Origin: Cricetulus griseus
Taxonomy: Eukaryota > Chordata > Mammalia > Rodentia > Cricetidae
Assembly (NCBI RefSeq): GCF_003668045.3
Contig: NW_023276806.1
Span: 84,817,758-84,881,757 of the forward strand
Reading direction: 5' to 3'
DNA: 64,000 bases
How positions within the stretch are numbered: position 1 is the stretch's first letter; every line of letters starts with the position of its first letter. The position numbers and the translations under genes were made by a program. The notes beneath the pieces were generated by a model. That model saw nothing but the letters and a program-made list of their open reading frames with translations. It was not told where the DNA came from and made no database searches. This document shows positions 1-11,300 of this stretch, piece by piece.

Positions 1-53
1 TATTTAGCTATCATCCATCTATATCTCATATATTAATATAAGAACATAAGTGT

Positions 54-60
<7 letters not shown>

Positions 61-88
<28 letters not shown>
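61..88. repeat. (GT)14 microsatellite
   Basis: Uninterrupted GT dinucleotide run read directly from the sequence, preceded by a short AT-rich stretch. No SINE body abuts it. Confidence 0.97.
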
Positions 89-93
<5 letters not shown>

Positions 94-974
94 CTTACAT
101 AGATATAATATGACAAGTAAGTGGCAGATGAAAGATTGATTTCTTTAGTGAAATTTTCATTGCTTTAGAACAGGGTGCTCTTCCTTACTAGAAACTGTCT
201 CTTCAGTACCAGAGTTCTCAGGTGAGATTTCCAGAAAACACAAACATACTTTTGTTTTCTGTTGGTGGTAGTGTGTGTGGTGTCATAGTATGGTTGGATA
301 TTTCTCCCTTTTATTACATAGAACAATAGGAATAAACAAGTAGAATTTAAAAAAGCAACCAGAGGGGGTAAATGTGTAAAGTAAAATAGAATTGAAACAG
401 AAGGCTAAGTGGGGGTTCATCGTTACTGAGGCAGTCCCACATGGTGCCAGGACATGCAGGCATTTCAGAGACACAGGACTGTGTAATATAGTCTCAAGGA
501 GCCATCATTTTAGACAAGCTGTTTGAAGGAAGAAAGGTCAGAAAATTTGCCAAATAGAAACTGCAATATTTTGCATAAGCATTCACATCTTCCTCTATCT
601 TTCAAATCAGAGTCCATTCCAGGTAAACAGATTTTGTTGTATCAAATTATAATACATGTATTCATTTCTCCTTTTTAATTAATTTTTCTTATTTTCACTT
701 CATTAATATTCTAATATTGTTGATTTTTATGTATCTTTGTATACACTGAAAATTCCACTTGAAGTAAAATTGTTAGATTGTAAGCACTAAGCTAATTGCT
801 GATTTTGAAAATTGATTTATGTTATTGACTATCAAAACAGTGAAAAAAATCCATTTGGAGTATAGACAGATATGAATAAATGAAGTTTTTGTATATGTGT
901 GTTGTGTGTGTGATACTATCACCCATGCATATCTGTGGAGGCCAAAGGATTTTAATTGAGTATTTTTCTCCATA
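89..974. other. Single-copy AT-rich DNA, nothing recognised
   Basis: No SINE, LINE or LTR signature, no gene and no GC-rich segment seen. Open frames here (for example 283-474 and 773-973 on the minus strand) are short and lack recognisable domains. Confidence 0.5.
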
Positions 975-1175
975 ATTCTTTATTTTTTGAAACAGCCACT
1001 GTCATTGAACCTGGAGCTCACTGATTAGCTGGACTGGCTGGCTCGGGAGCCACAGGGATCCTTCTGTATATGAATCCCAGAGGTGGGATTACAGGCATGG
1101 GACTTGTGGTCAACTTTTTATGTAGTTTCCTCGACCAGAACTTAGGTTTTTGTTTCCCATAGAGTCATGAGCCTA
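975..1175 (-). repeat. B4-type SINE (degraded)
   Basis: Read on + this shows the reverse complement of a B4 element: a 'ttgaaacag' start, 'gaacctggagctcactgatt', a 'ggctggctcgggagccacagg' type block and 'gtgggattacaggcatg', followed by a poorly preserved tRNA-like head near 1135-1175. B4 is an ID/B1-derived rodent SINE. Divergence is high, so the right-hand limit is approximate. Confidence 0.75.
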
Positions 1176-2473
1176 ACTCTTAATAGCAATTTTAGTGGGT
1201 ATTATGTACAGAAATATGCTACCTTTATAGGTCAGTATTGCATTACAGAATAGTGTTTTTATACTGAAGCCTGAATCAAGGCTATGCTTAGTGTCAGAGA
1301 TTCATAGAAGATTGCAGGGAGGGTAAATCCAGTGGTGCAAACACCTATAGATTAGGTGGAGGACTGCTCCTCAAAGTACTGGGCTGAAGTAACACAGAAG
1401 TTCTTTTATATAAGATGATTTTGTTTGGATATAATATATTTCTACCAAAGTACAGAGATTAGGTCTACAATGGATTCTCTTAAGATAAGAACAGGTGGTA
1501 TGAAATAGCAATACCTGTCCAATGGTAGTCATCCCAAGTTGGTCCATGAACATCTAAGGAGAATGACATGGTGGGAATGTTTCCCTTAATATAATAGTCA
1601 ATGAATAAAATTATGGGCAATTATACAAAATGCTTAATTTGGATGCATGACTGAAAGCAATGTTTAAAAACAATAGCATTGCATGGATATACAGACCACA
1701 TAACCCAGCACTTCTTGAAGCATATGTGCCTACAAACATTGTAATGCCCTTTTCATCCTTTAGTGGCTCTGCTTTCACCACATCAAGACTGAAACTGGGA
1801 AATGTTTCTTCAGCCTCTTGCATAATGTGAGTATTATGTAAAGTAAATTTTTGCTGCTGTCACACAAGAGGTGTTAGCAAGAAATAGCAGGTAAGATAAT
1901 AGTTTCCCAAAAGTTTCCAAATTCAAATTCTGTACAAAGAACTTCACAAACAGAATGGAGCCTTTATTTTTGCTAATTAACAAGAAACCACTTTCTAAGT
2001 TAGACAAATACCAGTAAGGGATGATGTTAATTCTTTACGTTACACTGGCAAAAGATGTTCAAGTTTTAGTAGAATATCCCCTTCTTTCCATCTAATTGCT
2101 AGCATAGTCGCTGTCTTTTGATTAATGTATGGTAATACTATCAAATTGCCTTTCTTTTTCTTGATAATCCAATTGTTACTTGGATTACCTAGTTTAAAAT
2201 TACCTGCGTGCACTACACCTTTTCCTTTCAGGTCCAAGGGCTTTTGGCGTGAACAGCATAGTTACGTGGGTCACATGCTGTTGTGGATTTCGTCAGAGTG
2301 AGAACATCTGGTCCTTTGCTCCAGCAACTTGGCTAATCTTACTTAATCACTGACAGTGTACAGATCAGGTCATGAAAAAGGAATTTGTAACTTGTGTCGA
2401 GAGTTCAATGAGTCTGTGACTGTTGTCATTGGTGCTGTGCATCACTTCAAATCAATCCTTCAGGGACCGGCTT
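1176..2473. other. Single-copy DNA with two protein-like minus frames
   Basis: No interspersed repeat recognised. Two minus-strand frames (2040-2237, basic, with a lysine cluster, and 1611-1823, acidic start) read somewhat protein-like but carry no motif I recognise, and stops lie between them. They could be remnants of a decayed retrocopy or chance; no function is proposed. Confidence 0.4.
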
Positions 2474-2770
2474 TTGCAGGATTCCCACATGGTCCTGCCG
2501 CCATTTCAGACCCCAAAATAACACACAGAGATTCTATTAGTTACAACACTGTTGGCCAATATCTAGGACTTCTATTGGCTAACTCTGTCTTAAGTATTAG
2601 CCCATAACTACTAATATGTATATTTCTCAAGGTCTTTTCTTACCAAGAATGCCAAACTCATGTGTCCTCTCCTTCCCGGATCACATGGCAACTCTCTACT
2701 ACATTTCCCAGAATCCTCCTTCTCTCCGAGTCCCGCCTATCTTGCTTCCCTAATTTACCTACTTCCCTTA
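2474..2770 (-). mobile_element. ERVK-like LTR fragment
   Basis: Contains the reverse complement of hallmarks of a rodent ERV LTR: 'ccccaaaataacacacagag', 'ttggccaatatctagg', and 'ctacatttcccagaatcc'. The last is the reverse complement of a block in the solo LTR at 28778-29259, so the two appear to belong to one family. The fragment lacks the other LTR terminus and no target duplication is visible. It has no internal viral genes. Class (ERVK) is inferred from the sibling copy's 6-bp target duplication. Confidence 0.6.
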
Positions 2771-2929
2771 CCTTTTACTCCTCAAATGGGACATTTGGAG
2801 GGACAATGGTCTTTTTTATTATTCTGTTTTTTCATGCCCTTGGGATGGTCTACTCTCTGTTTTGATTGGGTTTTAGGTAGATACTTGGAGCTGAAGTTAT
2901 TCTTTCTTCCTGTCTGCTGTGAAGGACAT

Positions 2930-3271
2930 TGTGGTGGTTTGAATAAGAATGCCCCCATAGGCTCATATATTTGAGTGCTTAGTTATCAGAGAAGGAACAG
3001 AAGGTATGACCTTGTTGGAGAAAGTGTGTCACTGGGGATGGGCTTTGGAATTTGAGATTTCATAAGCCCAAGCCAAGCCCAGTAACTCTCTCTCTTCCTG
3101 CTGCCTGAAGATCCAGTTGTAGAACTCTCAGGTACTTCTATAGTATCAGGTCTGCCTGTATGCTGACATACTAAACCTCTGGAACAATAAGAAACCCACA
3201 TTAAATGCTTTTCTTTAGAAGAGTTATAGTAGTCCTAGTGTCTCTTTACAGCAATAAAACACTGATGAAGA
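2930..3271 (+). mobile_element. MT-type MaLR LTR (solo)
   Basis: Starts 'tgtggtggtttgaataagaa' and runs through the family's conserved 'aggctcatatatttga', 'ccttgttgga' and 'gtgtgtcactggggatg' blocks to a 3' end 'gcaataaaacactgatgaag'. Length of about 340 bp suits an LTR of the rodent MT/MaLR (ERVL-MaLR) type, although the exact subfamily is from memory. Two further copies lie at 49062-49305 (+) and 49962-50312 (-). No internal region is present. Confidence 0.75.
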
Positions 3272-3517
3272 TAGGCATCTTGGTGTTTGCCTTGCAGATT
3301 GAGACTGGAATTGGGGAAATGCATGAAGAGAGTTAACAATCATAAGATGAGTCTTTAGGAGAATTATGAAGACTGACTGGCTAATTCTTATCAGAATCCC
3401 AGATAGTTATTTGAGGGAAAATCAAGTTTCTAAACCTGCTTCCTCATTTCTTCTGATTTTGGCTCCGACTGCTTGTGAAGGAATGAAGTATTACGGGGAA
3501 TGGGTTGTTGTGATGGT

Positions 3518-3704
3518 GAGTGAATGATTTATTTTGGTTTTTTTGTTTTTTTGAGACAAGGTTTCTCTGTGTAGCTTTGGGGCCTATCCTGGCACTTGCT
3601 CTGTAGACCAGGCTGGCCTTGAACTCACAGAGATCCGACTGTCTCTGCCTCTCAAGTGCTGGGATTAAAGGCGTGCACCAATGCCCGGCTGAGTGACTGA
3701 TTTA
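3518..3704 (-). repeat. B1 SINE with 14-bp target-site duplication
   Basis: The body at 3535-3690 is a B1 in reverse orientation: a T-rich tail, 'gagacaaggtttctctgtg', 'gtagaccaggctggccttga', 'agtgctgggattaaaggcg' and a terminal 'gcccggct'. It is bounded by 14-bp direct repeats, gagtgaatgattta (3518-3531) and gagtgactgattta (3691-3704), differing at one base. This is the signature of L1-mediated retroposition. The middle block resembles the cricetid form of B1. Confidence 0.95.
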
Positions 3705-3822
3705 ACTGCAAGAAAAGCTGTATAGATTTGGAGCGTGGGTTGCGATTTGAAGAGTATTGCAATCTGAAGAGTGGATTGATTTGATAAAATGTTATAAAAT
3801 TGACTAGTTTGAACTAGTTTCT

Positions 3823-4049
3823 GTCCCTTCGATGACTAATTAAAACTTCTGTGATGATGGGAATATTCCTTGCCATTCACCATGGTAGCCAATAGTTGTA
3901 GATGGCTACTGACTACTTAAAATAAGGATATTAAGCTAGTATGCTAAAGATGGTTAATTTTATTCAATAGCAAACAATTTACTTTTCCTTTTAAATAGTG
4001 GCTTCGTTGCATGTGGCTAGTGGCTCCATATGGAATAGTGTGGTTCTAG
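3823..4049. repeat. Ancient palindromic MITE-like repeat
   Basis: The left arm contains 'catggtagccaatagttg' and 'gatggctactgactactt'; the right arm contains 'gcatgtggctagtggctcc' and 'atatggaatagtg'. These read as diverged inverted copies of each other, as in a well-known ancient mammalian non-autonomous DNA element. Family name not assigned. Confidence 0.5.
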
Positions 4050-4160
4050 ACTAAGAATTAGCAGAATATGGCCTGAAAGCCAAATCCAGCTTATTCTTGT
4101 TTTGATAATGGTCTATGGTTTCTAAATTTTTTAAATGATAGAATAAACCTCATCCACACA
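4050..4160 (+). repeat. Ancient mammalian repeat fragment
   Basis: The stretch 'gaattagcagaatatggcct' with 'gccaaatccagctta' matches a remembered mammalian-wide repeat. It abuts the palindromic element at 3823-4049. Family and limits are uncertain. Confidence 0.4.
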
Positions 4161-4895
4161 AACAGGCTTATGTTAACTACAACCCAAAATGTTTAATATG
4201 TGTTTTTATGGAAATGTGTATTAATTCTCCTTGTAGATGTTGCATTAACCATTCTAGAATGATGATAGTAATGGCAAGGCCAGTACACTTGCCAAAGATT
4301 CTATAGCGTAAACTGATCTTACTTCACTGAATTTTCCCAAGGTCCTCAAGGAGGCTAAAGCTAAGTTCAGAGAATCTTAGTCCTATTCCGAGAAAACAGA
4401 AACTGAGCAGAAAGAAGGTGGGTACAAGACAAGGGCTAAGGAACTGAGGACTAGAAGTATGGTTAGAGGAGAAGCATGAGTAAGAGGGACCTGCAGACAT
4501 GCCCTAATAGCTACTGCCTGGGGGTACGTTGGGTCAGAATAGCAACACAGCTAAGTCTACAGGCAGAAGTAAGCTGGTCTTACATGGACAATTGGAACAG
4601 TGTCCTGAAGAGCTCTTAGAAAAGTAAGGGGCCCCTACAGTATAGCTATCTATGAATCTGCTCCCCTCTGTTGCTGGAGGAAGCCTCTCAGAGATTTTTA
4701 ATAGGAGCGAAAATTATAAATGATTAACCAGAAAATTCTATGGTCACTGAAGACCACAGCATTTCAAATTCAGCTTGGAGAAGCCACTGTGGATCTGAAA
4801 GGACGAGCTTCAATGTTTCCTTAAAACTCTGACAAAATTGTTCCATGCGGTACTGTAGGACAGAGTAAGATGTAGGCAGAAAGTTCAGTGAGTGG
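4161..4895. other. Single-copy DNA, nothing recognised
   Basis: Mixed-composition sequence without SINE, LINE or LTR signatures and without a sizeable open frame. Confidence 0.5.
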
Positions 4896-5020
4896 TGGAG
4901 GAATCAGGCCCTTGGAGGTTCCAATTCTCCTCAAGCCACATACTGGCTGTAAACTTGGGGAACTTACTAAATCTGCCCTCTCCATATTATTGTTACCTTA
5001 TTGGCTACTGTGTAAATAAA
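4896..5020 (+). repeat. MIR SINE remnant
   Basis: The order 'gaatcaggccc', 'ccacatactggctgtaaac', 'ttggggaacttactaaatct' follows the MIR core (tRNA-derived ancient SINE), strongly diverged. Confidence 0.55.
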
Positions 5021-5062
5021 AATAGTGCATTAAAATATTTTTGACACTGCTTAAGATCAAAA

Positions 5063-5336
5063 CTTTAAAACTTCGTAGGAAGACTGACACCCTGCGGGAC
5101 TCAGAATGGCTTGCTTCTGCCTGCCACTCCAGCCATTCTTGTACATTGCTTTCCTTCAACTTTTGCTTCTGGCGATACATCTGCACCCTGAAGGATGCTT
5201 GTCCTTCACCGTGGCAACTGTGCACCTGCTGTGCCCTCTCCACTGTCTCAACCTCCTGCTTTAGCTTCACTCCCTCTTCAGTCCAGGCTTGGACTCTAAC
5301 TTCACCCTCCACTGCCGTCTCCACGTAGGTTGGTCA
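5063..5336 (-). pseudogene. Unassigned coding-like segment (possible exon or retrocopy)
   Basis: I do not recognise this protein. An open frame of about 90 codons runs on the minus strand from just after a TGA (about 5339) to near 5063. Past that point the frame continues to about 4998, but the sequence becomes AT-rich and no longer protein-like. The open part is charged and glutamine/glutamate-rich, with repeated valines and a motif MYRQKQKLKESNVQEWLEWQ, resembling a coiled-coil or helical segment. It is notably less AT-rich than its surroundings. No ATG opens it (the nearest start-like codon is GTG at 5324), no convincing splice acceptor was found, and no poly(A) tail follows it. It could be an internal exon, a fragment of a processed pseudogene, or chance. 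The + strand frame over the same bases is its shadow. Confidence 0.3.
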
Positions 5337-5339
5337 TTG

Positions 5340-8300
5340 TTTTGTGCTATTTAGACAATGCCCATTTTCTTCGCTAGATTATGACCCCATGAGACAGGCA
5401 TGAAAACAATGGTGAATTAACTACTAAACTAGCCAGCACCTACATTTTCCGTGGTTAGTATCACACTCTGGGTTGTTTTTCAGGTAAGTTCACACTGTGA
5501 CTGTTCCATTCATAAAGTGATTTTGTGATTTGAGTTTGGTGACTTAGATCTCACTCAATACTCATTGTCCCTTCATTCTCACTTGCAATGTAACCTCATG
5601 ACATCTGCTTAGCAGAGCCCTAACCATCAGGTTCTCTTGGAGAGCAAAGAGCTCTGAGAGACTTCTCAGGCCACAGGAGCATTTCTTACAGGCTGAAGTA
5701 ATTACCCTGGCTGGAATTCAGTCATGACAGTAGAACAACACACATTTCCACAAGAAAGCCCAAGGAACTACTTTCATGGTATATCTGTTGTCTTGAGGTT
5801 TGGATACCTTTTTTTAAAGAAACTATTATATGTACTTTACTTCTATATTTTTCCTGTGATTGAACAAAGAAAAATTAAGAGCAGCAATAAAAATAAATTT
5901 TCAAATACCAAATATGTTTGTAACAGGATATTCTGAACAAAGCTCGGATCATTCAGTTTTGCATTTTCAGTGTGCACACAAGTGAGCTGAATGATGTTGA
6001 GATTTTTCTCGGTTCTTTCTCAATAATGGGTCAGATAAATCACTGTCTGATTGCCTATTACATTCTTGAGATTGCACTGGCAATGACTGGCAGTAAAAGG
6101 CCCCAATTCAAACTCACTTGTGTGCAAACAATAAACATTGTTTACCATTTTTATATTTATGCCAATGATTATAAAATAGTCAACAGCCAAAAGACACTTA
6201 GAAATAAAGCAACATCTTGCCTACAGAAAGAAATCTCTGATAGAAATTTTTCTCCATTTCCATCTGATTATGCTGTTTCACAACGAGAAATCATGTGAGA
6301 TAGGCAGAAATCCCCAGAGCCACTTATAGCTTTGCTATCAATTACAGAATAATAAGCTGGAGAATACAAACATGCTGCATATTAAGGAAGAACAATACTT
6401 TTGTTTGGCTCAATATTCTGTTTCTATGTGCATATTTCAAAATCTCATGATTGTCCCAGCTTACTGTACAGATTTTCCTGTGTCCTTTTTCACTCTTTTC
6501 ATTGAAATAATGCTTATGATTGTGAACATTCATATAATTCATGAGCCTTTTGCTCATCCATTCTCTCCTTTGATTTGATATTATGTTTTAAAAGAAAGAA
6601 ACTGAAAGCAAGGAAAATGCTTTCCAAGATCCGTAAGATAAATCGTCCAATGTTTGATTACATAGTTACGTGGAGCTTGGATTTTCATTTCCAAGTTCGA
6701 ATCTTTACTGTCAGCCAATCATAATCTTGTTTGTTAACTTAAGCTCAAGGACATGTATTTCTGAACCAAACTGACAAACAAATATATTTTTTATTGATTA
6801 ATGGGTAGTTTTGTTTTTCTCAGTCATTTATCACTGGCTCACTAGGTGTAGTATAGAATGTGGGGTAGTTAGCCATTTTTTTTGTGTGTGTGCAAGGCAC
6901 ACTTCTAAGCAAATGGAAGAAAGCAAAATTAAGAAGGGATAATGTTCACACAGAGACAATTCTATTACAAGCCCATTCCTGTGTAGGCTTGTGATTGGGC
7001 CGGAGACAACTTCTTGTAAATGGTGAAATGTTAGTTGGGTCTTGCAGGGGATAATGACCTGACATTGTCAGAAAAAAAGCAGATGGCTCTCCCAGGTGGT
7101 GGGAACTGTGTGCAATATCTTCAAGAATCATTTTAATGGTTATAGTGAGTAATTAATATAGTTATTCCCTAGTATGTTTGCATACTTGCATTTTAAATGA
7201 TAATTTATCATTATAGGTAGTGTCTGATTCTCATGAGTGTTAGTTAAAAATGATTGTATAAAGTTTTATTAATTAAAAATAGCCAACCTTCATTATTAGT
7301 TTGGAATCATTCATGTTCTCCTGTGGTGAAGACTAGTGTGCTTGCTGTAAGTCAATACACAGACTTCATTTTGGCAGTGCTTTGATGAGGGCAGTGAACA
7401 ACTAGGGAGGTTTTATTTCTTGGCATTTTAACAGGTAGACTTGTGGCTGTTATTATGTTGAAGGTCATTATTCCCTGGAGAATATCAACGGGTGTTTCCT
7501 GACAGTTAACACAAGGATTTAAACCTCCTCTTGTCTCCTGTGAGCAGAGCCTGACATTGTTCTAGGCAGTACGGAGCCTACACAGGACAGTAAATGGGCA
7601 GTAAAGGACTTTCCAGCAGGGTGCACATAGAGTGGGCAGTGTGTGCTTCTGTCCCCAGTGTGAACTGGATGTGTTTAAGATGAAAGCAGAAAGTAAGTTT
7701 CTGTTAACCTGCTAACTCATTTCTCTTCTTCCAGGGAGCCCTCTGTGGCCATAACACAATGAAATTCTAAGTAAAACTGGAGTGAAATTGCTCAAGTGTG
7801 TCAAATGGCATGCGAGCCTGCATGGGCAGAGATAGATATTGCCAGGCACTAAAAAGCTTCAGGAGGAAAAGATTAGAAGTCAGTAAGTGGACAGCCATCT
7901 ACTGGGAGGTAGAGGCTGGACAGGTACAGGATGGAACTGGGTTGAAAATATAATCAGGAAAGCAGAGGAGCTCCTGAACTGGAAGCATCTGGCCCAGCTG
8001 CTATGAAAGGAGAGTTGGGGAGGCAAGTCTGCTTGCTCAATGACTTGAGACTGCCTCATATCTGCAAGAAAGTGGGTGGAAGCAGGCAAATATGGGTGGT
8101 GTTTTTATATCTAGCTCAAATGTCACCTCCTTACTTCTGACCTAGCTTCTAATTTATTATTAGTATTTCAAGCTTTTGTTTCTTCAACTTTTATTTATTT
8201 AAATAAAAGAGGAAGTAATTTCTTACCACTAAGATTATGATGAAGGATTATTGTGTGTCCTAAGGTTGCCATGGTTTTCAGTCACTTGAGTCTTTTGACT

Positions 8301-8757
8301 TCTATAGTGTTCCTATCTTGTGTGTATGCATTCCTGAGAGTGCTTGGCATCCACACTTTACAAATATGGCAGATAATATCCCTAGATGTAGTTGCTGTAA
8401 TTTGTTACTACTGAGCAACAACAGTAGTTTCTTAATATTAGTCAATCCTGGTGACTGACATTGGAAGCACTCGGTTTGCTGTTTTCTGTGTTGATATCTC
8501 CTGTGATAGAAACATTGTAACCTGTTCATGAAAAACTTACTTGGCAGAGGCTGGCATATGGTGAAGAATTTTATTTCAGATTTATTTTTACAGGATTCTT
8601 TTTCTTTGGGACCAGGATTGAATTGAATTTTGCAGGTTAAACAGCTCTGTGTAGGAAATTCTGAAGCATTCCTGTGGCAATTCATTTTTTGCCCACCATG
8701 GTTGCTGCTTGAGGTGATGTCCACATCTCCTACCTTGTGTGCATCCAGAGTATCAGG
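5340..8757. other. Long single-copy block
   Basis: About 3.4 kb with no B1/B2/B4, L1 or LTR signature that I can recognise, unusual for this window. The open frames (5724-5936, 5972-6298, 6342-6578) are AT-driven and lack domains. A block like this may hold non-coding conserved sequence, but nothing in the sequence itself shows it. Confidence 0.45.
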
Positions 8758-8818
8758 CATTCTGCAGCTGGTGTGGGACATTATGTGACTAATGTGGGAC
8801 ATTCTGCAGCTGGTGTGG
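8758..8818. repeat. Three-copy 21-bp tandem repeat
   Basis: Units at 8758-8778, 8779-8799 and 8800-8818. The first and third are identical over 19 bp (cattctgcagctggtgtgg), and the middle one is diverged. It sits inside the 173-codon minus frame 8302-8823, whose N-terminal repeats come from this array. Confidence 0.85.
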
Positions 8819-10083
8819 TCCATGGAACTAACTGTTCTTCAAAACATGGGAGAATAGCTGGATTTTAGGAGGAGATTTCAAGAGATAAGGTTTCAATGTA
8901 AAAGTATCTGTTTGTGCATATTTGCAGGCTTGTGTGTATGTGTCCCCTCTGATGCATCTGTTTTATAAAACTATGAAAAAACCTTGCTTTTGCTTAGTCT
9001 CAACTAGATGTCAATAAGGAATTTTTCTGCAGCAGAAAAGCTGTAGTTTGGGAATAGCCAGCAGTTGTCCATCTTAAATAGGTTGGAAAATCTATCATAC
9101 TACTTTGTATTTGTAGTAGGCAGACTTCCTAACAAATTGTTTGTAAGGAACATAGATTTTAATCAGGGTGGATAACTAATGTCCAAGTGTGATTGATCTT
9201 ATTAAAAAATAAATCTTTCATGTATGAGGTTTTAATATTTCAACCATGAAATTAGTGCTGTTATGCTGTGAGCCTCATTTTAATTGTCAAAGGTATGAGT
9301 GAAAAACATTCCCAGTTTATAAAAAGTCACATGGCAAACACACAATGACAGATAGCTTGCAGTGGTTTTCAGAGTAATATTCATCTAACAAAGTGATTGC
9401 CAAGTCAAAGTTGATACATCTCTCAAAGGAGAAAATGTGTAGTGATGTTCTAACAACCTCTAGTATATTATTACTTCATTAAGTGTTAGAATTAGTTACA
9501 TCTGGAGAAGAAACTTTGCTATCTCTGTTGCAAAGAATAATATGAAGATTTGTTGAAATCCACACAGTCCTATTTATGATAGAACACCTGGGAAGCTTTA
9601 TTTTGAGCTTAGAACAAAACATAAAATTGTTGAGAACATCTTATTTAAATGTTCTCATGTGTGTAGGCAGAACACCAGTGGTAAGGCAACCTTGCCGACT
9701 ATCTGTTTTCTCACAGAATGAAAAAGGCCAGCTGCTGAGTGCCTGTTAGTGGTGGCAGAAGGGCAACACTACTTTTGGTGATTCTGCTTGTGATATGTTC
9801 TTTTTTCAACACTTTTCTGCTTTTATCATCTTATCCACTCCACTGTTCGCTGGTCCAGCAATAGCAGAAGAATTCTATTCTCCTCATAAACAAAGAAAGG
9901 TCAGAATTTTTCATTTAAGATTCTGCTTGTTGCATATGTTGCAGACACAGACTTGGACCTATAATTCTGAAAGTTACAATTTGATCATCCCATCTTTGTT
10001 TCAGTCTACTTAAATAGAAAACAAATTAACCCCTATTCTTCAAGCTTAAACTCTTTTTAATATGTCTTTCATGAAGCTGTCTC

Positions 10084-10084
<1 letters not shown>
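8819..10084. other. Single-copy AT-rich DNA
   Basis: No recognisable repeat or gene. The frame at 9795-10013 has no start context or domain to support it. Confidence 0.45.

Positions 10085-10131
<47 letters not shown>
10085..10131. repeat. (AC)n microsatellite
   Basis: Uninterrupted AC run of about 47 bp. Confidence 0.97.
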
Positions 10132-10133
<2 letters not shown>

Positions 10134-10825
10134 CAAAGAGAGCAGAGTAAGAAATATTTTGTCAACATGAAGGAAAGACAATTTAAATGTATTTTGAGCA
10201 TGTTCATGGAAATGAACTTATTTTTGGTGAGGTTGATGACTAACTGTAATTATGAGTGGTGGGAAACTGTGAAGTGATTCTAAATAAGTTTTAAAATGCT
10301 ATTATTGCAAAGAATGGAATAAACAGCTTACTCTGAATTTAAACAAAAGCTATAAATTTTCATTAATATAGAATAATTTTCAGTATCTCATTAGAGAAAA
10401 TACATGAAAATCAATTCACTAATTCTGCTCACTTGTCCCAGTTCATTGCAAACAAACAAGGGGATACCTGGGATGTCTTACCAGCTGATAGGGTTATGAA
10501 GTGCTGAAATTACTTCAGACCATGTTTATTCTAAACAAAGGAAACTGAAAGTGGCTTGTAACAGTGGCCCTTCTTCTCTGGCATCATGTCCTCATTGTCC
10601 TATGATTGAGTATCCCTATCTCTCCAAGAATTTGCAGTGTTAAATCTACCCCACTCCAACCTATACTATGTACCAACATTTCCAAGTCATGTCAATAATA
10701 ACATTATATATGTCACTGATATTGCCATTAAATGGCTGTTTCAGCACCTCAAGGCCAGGTGTTACATCTAGCTTTGCATTACACAGAGGGCTCCTTAGCC
10801 CTTTAGGATAAAGGGTCATCCCTTT
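10132..10825. other. Single-copy DNA, nothing recognised
   Basis: AT-rich, no repeat signature or coding frame of note. Confidence 0.45.
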
Positions 10826-11300
10826 ATCCATTTACTAACCCTTTCATTTGGCAAAGATCAACTTAAACATCTATTATTATTCCAGGAATACACAGTGAAC
10901 AAAATGGGCAAAACATTTGATCATGTAGAGTTTACATTGTATTAAGATAGGCAATAAGTGAATAAATGAGGAAGTTGTTATATTATGAAATGAAGACAGA
11001 TGAACTAGGGGAGTGACACCAAGGCAGCTGGTGTGAGTGGGTGTGTATTACACCCTCAAGAAGAAGAGGCAGGGTAGGCATCATGAATAAAGTGACATTT
11101 GAACAAGCTCTGCAAGGTAGAGAATGAACATCAAGGATGCCAAAGGTAAGAACTTCCCAGCAGAAGGAATTGTAATGTGAAGCACTTCCGGTGGGAAGCT
11201 ACCCGAGGAGGAAGCAGCAAGGCTGTGCTGTTGATCACAGTGAGAAGTGGTGATGGCTAGAGGTCAGGTATGTAGTGTAGGTGAGGCAGGAGGTTCCATG
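10826..11300 (+). repeat. Ancient mammalian interspersed repeat
   Basis: Blocks in order: 'cacagtgaacaaaatgggca', 'gtagagtttacattgt', 'ggcaataagtgaataaatga', 'agtgacatttgaacaagctc' and 'cccagcagaaggaattgtaa'. These follow a remembered mammalian-wide consensus (gtgaacaaaacagac ... gagcttacattctag ... tgacatttgagca). Family not named with certainty. A segment at 25240-25500 resembles a downstream part of the same consensus. Confidence 0.5.

Noticed and set aside
2474..3271. Full provirus bounded by the two LTR-like elements
   Set aside because: The two elements are different families in opposite orientation, with no internal viral sequence between them.
8302..8823. 173-codon minus frame, the longest frame outside L1 and microsatellites apart from the L1 ORF2 end
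   Set aside because: Its start lies in the 21-bp repeat, composition is unlike protein, no domain is visible and it has no coding neighbour. Treated as chance.
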